A stretch of DNA of 64,000 nucleotides, taken from NCBI RefSeq assembly GCF_000165425.1, contig NW_001799037.1:1-64000 (forward strand), in the 5' to 3' direction. The DNA comes from Paramecium tetraurelia (taxonomy: Eukaryota > Ciliophora > Oligohymenophorea > Peniculida > Parameciidae). This document shows positions 59,090-64,000 of the stretch, in pieces. A program made the translations under genes and the position numbers. Below the pieces are notes generated by a model. The model was given only the letters and a program-made list of their open reading frames with translations, made no database searches and had not been told where the DNA came from. Positions within the stretch are counted from its first letter, which is position 1. The number at the start of each line of letters is the position of its first letter.

Positions 59090-61914
59090 ATGGATTAACA
59101 AAAAAATCTCACTCGTTGTACTTTAATAGTAAATGATAGTTAAAGTGAGTCTAATAATAATATTGATCATTCTATTATTGGAGTAGAGGAGGCAGTTTCA
59201 AAAGATGCTATAACGCAGAATGTTAAATAAAAAGAAAAATTTGGACAAACAGAAATTAATGCTATATTTCAAAATTTGCAAAGTAATTAAACAAGCTCTA
59301 TGTCTCCGAAGCATAAATCCTTCTCAAAGTTATTGATTTATTTTCATTCAACCAAATATGCCAACAAAATGTTACAATTAATTAGGCCAAATGAAAAATT
59401 TTCAAAGAAACATTTTAAAATTATAGATGATTCCGCATCATCTTATAAACACATGAAGAAAAGAACTCATCTAGCAACAAATATGGTTAGTTAAAATTTA
59501 AACCTAATTGATTTCAGAGTAAAACTCAGAATGAAAGTTAGAGAGTTCTAGTCTTTATTAAAATAAAAGTTTCTGCTTTACTTTTCCTTAATTCCATTAA
59601 TTGAACCTTAAAGTAAATTTAAATTATTGTGGGATTTTCTATTGAGCATCATGAGAATGTATATGATAGTATGCATGCCTATAGTAATATCGTTTCATTC
59701 TAAAGATAGCGAATAATATCATTGTCTTTACATTATTCTAACATGTCTATTTTTTATTTTTGACATTATACTTAGAGCATTTACAATTTGTTATGATAAA
59801 GGCCTTCCTTTGAAGGACAAATTCGAATTGATTAAAAGACAGTTTACACTATCAACATTCATGGAATTATTTAGCATCTTTTGTGGGATTATTATCGCTT
59901 TATCATTCTTATCAGAATAAGAAAGCCCATATATATTAGAAGAGGATGGGTGGCCTAGAATGGCACTTTTACTCTTCTATTAGTAGATAATGAATATTCT
60001 ACAATATTTTGATACAATTTAACATCAATTAAAATTAAGTAAATTAAGTAATTCGTTTATTGAATTGCTTAAATTAGTATTCTTAATATTATTAATTCAA
60101 CATTTTTGTTGTTGTCTTTGGTAAACATTATAGCTTATAATTAAGGGTAGTGATAGGAGAGTATAAGTAAAGGTAAGATACAATTAATTGGCTTAAAAGA
60201 GTCGAAGGAGAGCCTTGGTAAAATGTATATTTGGAATCATTTTATTTTATGAGTGTTACTATGTTCGTACAGTAGGTTATGGAGAGATAGTACCAACAAG
60301 TAAGAATAACATAGGTAATATAGACCCTATTGAGAAGATATTTTGTATTTGTTACATGTTTCTATCCACTATGCAACTGTCATTTTCTGTAAATACAATC
60401 GGAACCATATTGACTTAAATCAAGGAGAATAACGAGAAGATTAGATAGAAGATGACTTGTATAAATGAGTATATGAGGGAAAAATAAATTAGTTAAAGTT
60501 TACAATATAAGTATTTATTGATTAAATTTAGATTAGAGTGAGAGAATATTTCAATTTTTACTGGGAATAGGAAGTCATACAGAAACGAAATGAACAATCT
60601 GATTTGATCTAATTGTTACCAGAAGAATTGTAAAACAACCTTAAAATTGAATCTGCTTAGGTTCTAATGAGCAAATGCCAATTTTTTAAGTAATTCTTCT
60701 CCTAAAAATGTTTACATCAGCTTCTTGATAAGGTAGAATTTAAGTCATATTAACCTGGAATAGTAATTGAAAACAATGATCTGAATATATTCATTATAGA
60801 ATAAGGTCTAGTTGAAGTTAAATAATAAAAAGTATTGAATTTATACAATATAAGAGGTAATTATGCTATTTGAAAGATAATGATTATTTTGGTCATCTGG
60901 AAATGAAAAGTAATTAATCATCAGCATTATAATATAAAACAGCCTCATTTTGCAGCATACTCATAATTCCTAATTAAGGAATAAGGGAAGTCTTGTAATA
61001 AAATGAAAATGATTAGGAATAATATTAAAAAATCAAAGATATATCCTATTGTTACGTTTGTCAAGACAAAACTCATTTGAGTAATGAATGTTACCAAGTT
61101 CATTTTGTGCCAGACAAAGAAAAAGTCATAAAGCAGTATAATTTTATTCAGGAATAATTTCGTGATTGTTTCAGGAGGTCAAATAAGAGACATCATTTTT
61201 CTGCCTCATAAGATTTGGAATTGATTTCAAATTCTGCCAAAATCTATCAAATAGAAAACGACTAAATAATTGAATAAATAGTTCCTACCATATTTTATGA
61301 GTAAAAACAATCAATTTAAGAATTGGAAGAATGCTATAATTATGATAGATTTAATTAAAGTGAGAATCATTAAAGAAAAATCAAATATAAACATAAGGCT
61401 TCAGGGTCACAGAATATGATTAGGGCATAAACTATTGATATTTTGATTAATGATAATGGCATGAAAGAGATGCATGAACAAATCAAATAGAAATATGAGA
61501 ATATTCATAAATATACGCAGTAATAATAAAAGGATCTCTAAATGCTTTATAAGTAATTAAGTAACAAGGGAGAAGAGAATTCAGAAACTTGTGATAAAAT
61601 CCAAAACTTACGGTACAATAAAGAGTGGAATCTAGAGAATATTGTTAAGAAGGTTAATAGATGCTAAAAATAAGAGTTTTAGAAATCTACGATTGAACAA
61701 TTTTAGAAGTATATGATGTTTCCGAATCAATTTGTATCTTTGTATAAGAATAAGAAAATACCAACTCAAGAGGACTAGGAAAAGCTGAATGCATCGGTAT
61801 TCATTCAACAATACAAATAAAGTAAATTTTGTTTATTATCTGTAAGATCTAAAAAACCTAAAGAGAAGAAATGGGAGAATTGTACCTTAATTAATATTTA
61901 ATATAAATTAATGA
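59090..61914 (+). CDS. K+ channel paralogue with disrupted selectivity-filter region
   Basis: Tandem paralogue of the upstream channel: LLWDFLLSIMRMYMIVCMPI matches its S1, and FLSTMQLSFSVNTIGTIL its S6. The C-linker, cyclic-nucleotide-binding-like domain (QPGIVIENNDLNIFIIEQG) and CxxC-containing tail also correspond. Introns of 25, 24, 26, 20 and 25 nt are supported by alignment to the paralogue. Just before the filter the frame breaks. If a 23-nt GTG...TAG segment at 60253-60275 is spliced out, the frame continues as YGEIVPT, but the T-V-G half of the filter and part of the pore helix are lost; the total is then 893 residues. Otherwise one nucleotide is missing. The tail ends in a TGA that overlaps the next gene's ATG. 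Probably non-conducting as sequenced. Confidence 0.82.
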
Positions 61915-63024
61915 ACGACAATAAGTAGAAAGATCTTGAGAGTCCGATTTTCGCAGTTGTGTGTTTTCCTGATTCTGTTTTAGTGAGCTTAGGAGGAGGA
62001 GGAAAGAAATATGGATTAGTTAATAGTCTAGTAGAAATTCTTCAATATTCTTTAAGCAATTATTTCCGAAACCAATATATGGAATTTTGAAGGATCCCAT
62101 TCATACTTTACAATTAGGAGACGAGATATTCTAAAGATTAAGACTAAACACGAAAACAGGATTAATTGTGGGAAATAGCGATGATTAATGTGTGATATTG
62201 AAAGTTTAAGATAACAAGATCTCAATAGTAACTAAGTTTTAGACTGACAGGGCAGCAATAGAACCTTGTTAGAATGACGGAGTCTTTAAATTATTAGGGG
62301 GATACTTTGGCCACAGGAGGAGAAGACGGAATTTTGAAGGTTTGGAATAAGGATTATCAATTGAAATACACAGTGGATATGAAAGGGAAAATTTAATCAT
62401 TAGATTATCATGTAGCAAATGGAATGGTATATCTGATTTTGACAATAGTTAATAGTGGCCACTGACAATGAAGAATGCAAGATATTAAAGGATAGCCACG
62501 TGTTGCATAAATTAGATATTTCATCAAACAATATCCATAAATTACAGTTTCAATCAGCTCTCTTCTCATTAGATGGCACTACTATATTCACATTCAAGAA
62601 TCCAATGAGAGGAGCTTCTTATATGACAAGTTGGAGAATCGAAAATGACAACATTAAACCATTAAAAACAATAAAGATTCATGGACATCCAGTAGTCAGT
62701 ACTTGTTAATCAAAGGAAGGCATATTCATTGGTATTGGATGTTCTGATGGAACTGTAAAAATAATAAATGCAAGGTACAATTGATGTGTATATTCATTTA
62801 GAAAATTGGATATTGAATCTAGTAAGTAGGCTCATGAACTTCCCTGTACAGCATTATGCTTTACTCCAGATTCCAGATTCATTATTTCAGGATCGGTGGA
62901 TGCCAAATATCATTTTCTCTAAAATACTAGACCTTAAGGAATGTTTTCTTTACTATCAAAATTCTGGCTATTAGGTATGTTGTTAGCATACTTAATTATT
63001 GTAATAAAGGATTTATTTGAATGA
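61911..63024 (+). CDS. Sec12/PREB-like WD40 guanine exchange factor
   Basis: About 340 residues with introns of 26, 22 and 27 nt. The opening IFAVVCFPDSVLVSLGGGGKKYGL matches the first blade of Sec12/PREB, including the GGGG K-loop that binds potassium in yeast Sec12. Later blades include GDTLATGGEDGILKVWN, FIGIGCSDGTVKIIN and ALCFTPDSRFIISGSVDAKY. A C-terminal membrane anchor (FWLLGMLLAYLIIVI) leaves a few luminal residues, KDLFE. Sec12 activates the GTPase Sar1 to start COPII budding at the ER. Near 62297-62301 a run of five G breaks the frame by one base; a 16-nt intron or a one-base error would restore it. The start ATG lies within the TGA of the upstream channel (ATGA). Confidence 0.85.
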
Positions 63025-63081
63025 GAGTTATCAAGTATAATTTAATAGTTGTTTATTATAATTACATTAAATTATTTTAAA

Positions 63082-63796
63082 ATGCATAACAGAAACAAAA
63101 CTAGCAAATCATAAATGCAACCCTTAATCTAATTGTCTATTGATCTAGGAAATAGTAAATGCGATAGGATTGTCCTTTATAAAGAGACTGATCCCTATTT
63201 AGAAGCTAGATAATTCGTCCAAAGAAATCATCTGCCCTAATAAATGGTTAAAGTAATATCGAATTGCATTATTAAACAAATGAAAGCCTATGAAGATATG
63301 ATGATGATAACGTATGTAATTTAATCAACAAATAAAGGACACTCAAACAGAAACTAATTATCTGAGAAACTTAAAATCTAATCATATTGAATTATAAGCC
63401 AAACAAAAAACTCCAAGTCCACAAAGATTTCATCCAAGCCCCAAAATAATACATAAACAGAATCTATCCAGAAGTCCATCCAATATATCTTTGTAAGATG
63501 AACTACCTACTGATAAAGTAGTAGTGAAGAAACTATTCTAAGTTTTAGATTCTGATTAAGATGGATTGATCTCTGCTAATAAAGTGAATTATTAGAAATT
63601 ACCCATCTAGTTAAAAAATAGAGTAAATTTCATTAGTCTAATCTAGATTTCCATTCATTTGGAACAATCATCTATACCATTTGAATTTGAAGAATTGTAT
63701 GATAAATTGAAGAATGATCCATAAGAAGAATATTTTATTACTTTAAAACTGATAAGCTAAATTTTAGACATTCCAAAGGTCAAAGTATTAATGTGA
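63082..63796 (+). CDS. EF-hand protein with PFU-like N-terminal domain
   Basis: 230 residues with a 22-nt intron ending AAG. A second 24-nt GT...TAG segment at about 63624 could also be spliced without frame change. The N-terminal 75 or so residues (IQLSIDLGNSKCDRIVLYKE, DPYLEARQFVQRNHLP) have the form of the ubiquitin-like domain found before EF hands in several ciliate proteins (PFU-like: DP--LA--FV--H-L). A Ser/Pro-rich linker (KTPSPQRFHPSPK) follows. One EF-hand is clear: FQVLDSDQDGLISANKV with D, D, D and G in place. It is likely a calcium-responsive cytoskeletal or ciliary protein. Family assignment of the N-terminal domain is tentative. Confidence 0.78.
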
Positions 63797-64000
63797 ATAA
63801 TTTTGAATCATATAAATAATAAATCATTAAACATGGTTGTAAATTTCACTACATTTTTATTTTTGTTAAATTTATTTGGTTCTATTATTACTTGGATATA
63901 CCTTATTAAGTTAAACTAACGAAATTTCGAAGTTAACACAATCTTATTGTTGATAAATATGAATATTATCAATTTAACACTTTATAGTCAAATTCTAATA
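63797..64000. other. Trailing noncoding sequence
   Basis: 204 bp of AT-rich DNA after the EF-hand gene to the window end. No feature was seen. Confidence 0.5.

Noticed and set aside
59040-59100. Direct fusion of the two K+ channels into one protein by read-through
   Set aside because: A 23-nt intron in the tail of the first channel (GTATAATTC...GTAG) puts a TGA at 59063-59065 and the second channel has its own ATG 24 bp later.
1-64000. Telomeric repeats, tRNA genes, CRISPR arrays, transposons
   Set aside because: Looked for by eye on both strands; no C4A2/C3A3-type repeats, cloverleaf genes, spaced repeats or transposase-like proteins were recognised.

Overview
The window is a piece of ciliate macronuclear DNA, almost certainly from a Paramecium species. 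Long reading frames appear on both strands only when TAA and TAG are read as glutamine and TGA is the sole stop. Most genes are interrupted by introns of 20-38 nt that start with GT(A) and end with AG. Genes sit 0-500 bp apart, and one encodes a trichocyst matrix protein, the cargo of Paramecium's secretory organelle. About 38 protein genes are supported. No rRNA, tRNA, CRISPR array, telomere or mobile element was recognised. Intron positions and lengths were worked out by hand from frame and domain continuity; there is no transcript evidence.

Layout. 1-8010 (minus): the end-truncated giant gene of an RCC1-propeller protein with at least 20 repeats of about 83 residues carrying a Y-I-E-E-E motif. 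8034-20726: an SLC44 transporter, AMPK beta, a hypothetical gene, acyl-CoA-binding protein, a mitochondrially targeted protein, a small coiled-coil gene, a MORN protein, a CaMKK-like kinase, a coiled-coil protein and dynactin p62. 20761-29255: trichocyst matrix protein, cytochrome b5 reductase, mitochondrial ribosomal protein L9, a cytochrome-b5/desaturase fusion, an MFS transporter and a DHHC palmitoyltransferase. 29761-37780: a cyclophilin-SYF2 fusion, a coiled-coil protein, two divergent genes whose starts overlap, a TRM1-like methyltransferase and a tail-anchored protein. 37781-49999: a degenerate hybrid histidine kinase, a second SLC44, a large multi-TM PAS protein, a small secreted ORF, ataxin-2 and a CAP-domain secreted protein. 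50191-55731: tubulin cofactor A, an unknown helical protein, an ankyrin protein, a second MORN protein and a CxxC coiled coil. 56278-63796: two tandem K+ channels with cyclic-nucleotide-binding-like tails, a Sec12/PREB protein and an EF-hand protein.

Functional threads. Most genes are ordinary housekeeping and are not an operon. Some neighbours touch the same biology. AMPK beta lies near a CaMKK-like kinase of the group that activates AMPK elsewhere. Cytochrome b5 reductase lies beside a cytochrome-b5-fused desaturase, its usual kind of electron acceptor. Three proteins within 7 kb begin with MG motifs typical of N-myristoylation, and a DHHC acyltransferase lies further on. The strongest candidates for something new are the RCC1/YIEEE repeat protein, the cyclophilin-SYF2 fusion, the altered selectivity-filter exon of the second K+ channel, and the very tight or overlapping gene junctions.

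Caution. Several frame breaks fall at homopolymers or between near-identical repeat copies. Some of these may be assembly errors rather than biology.
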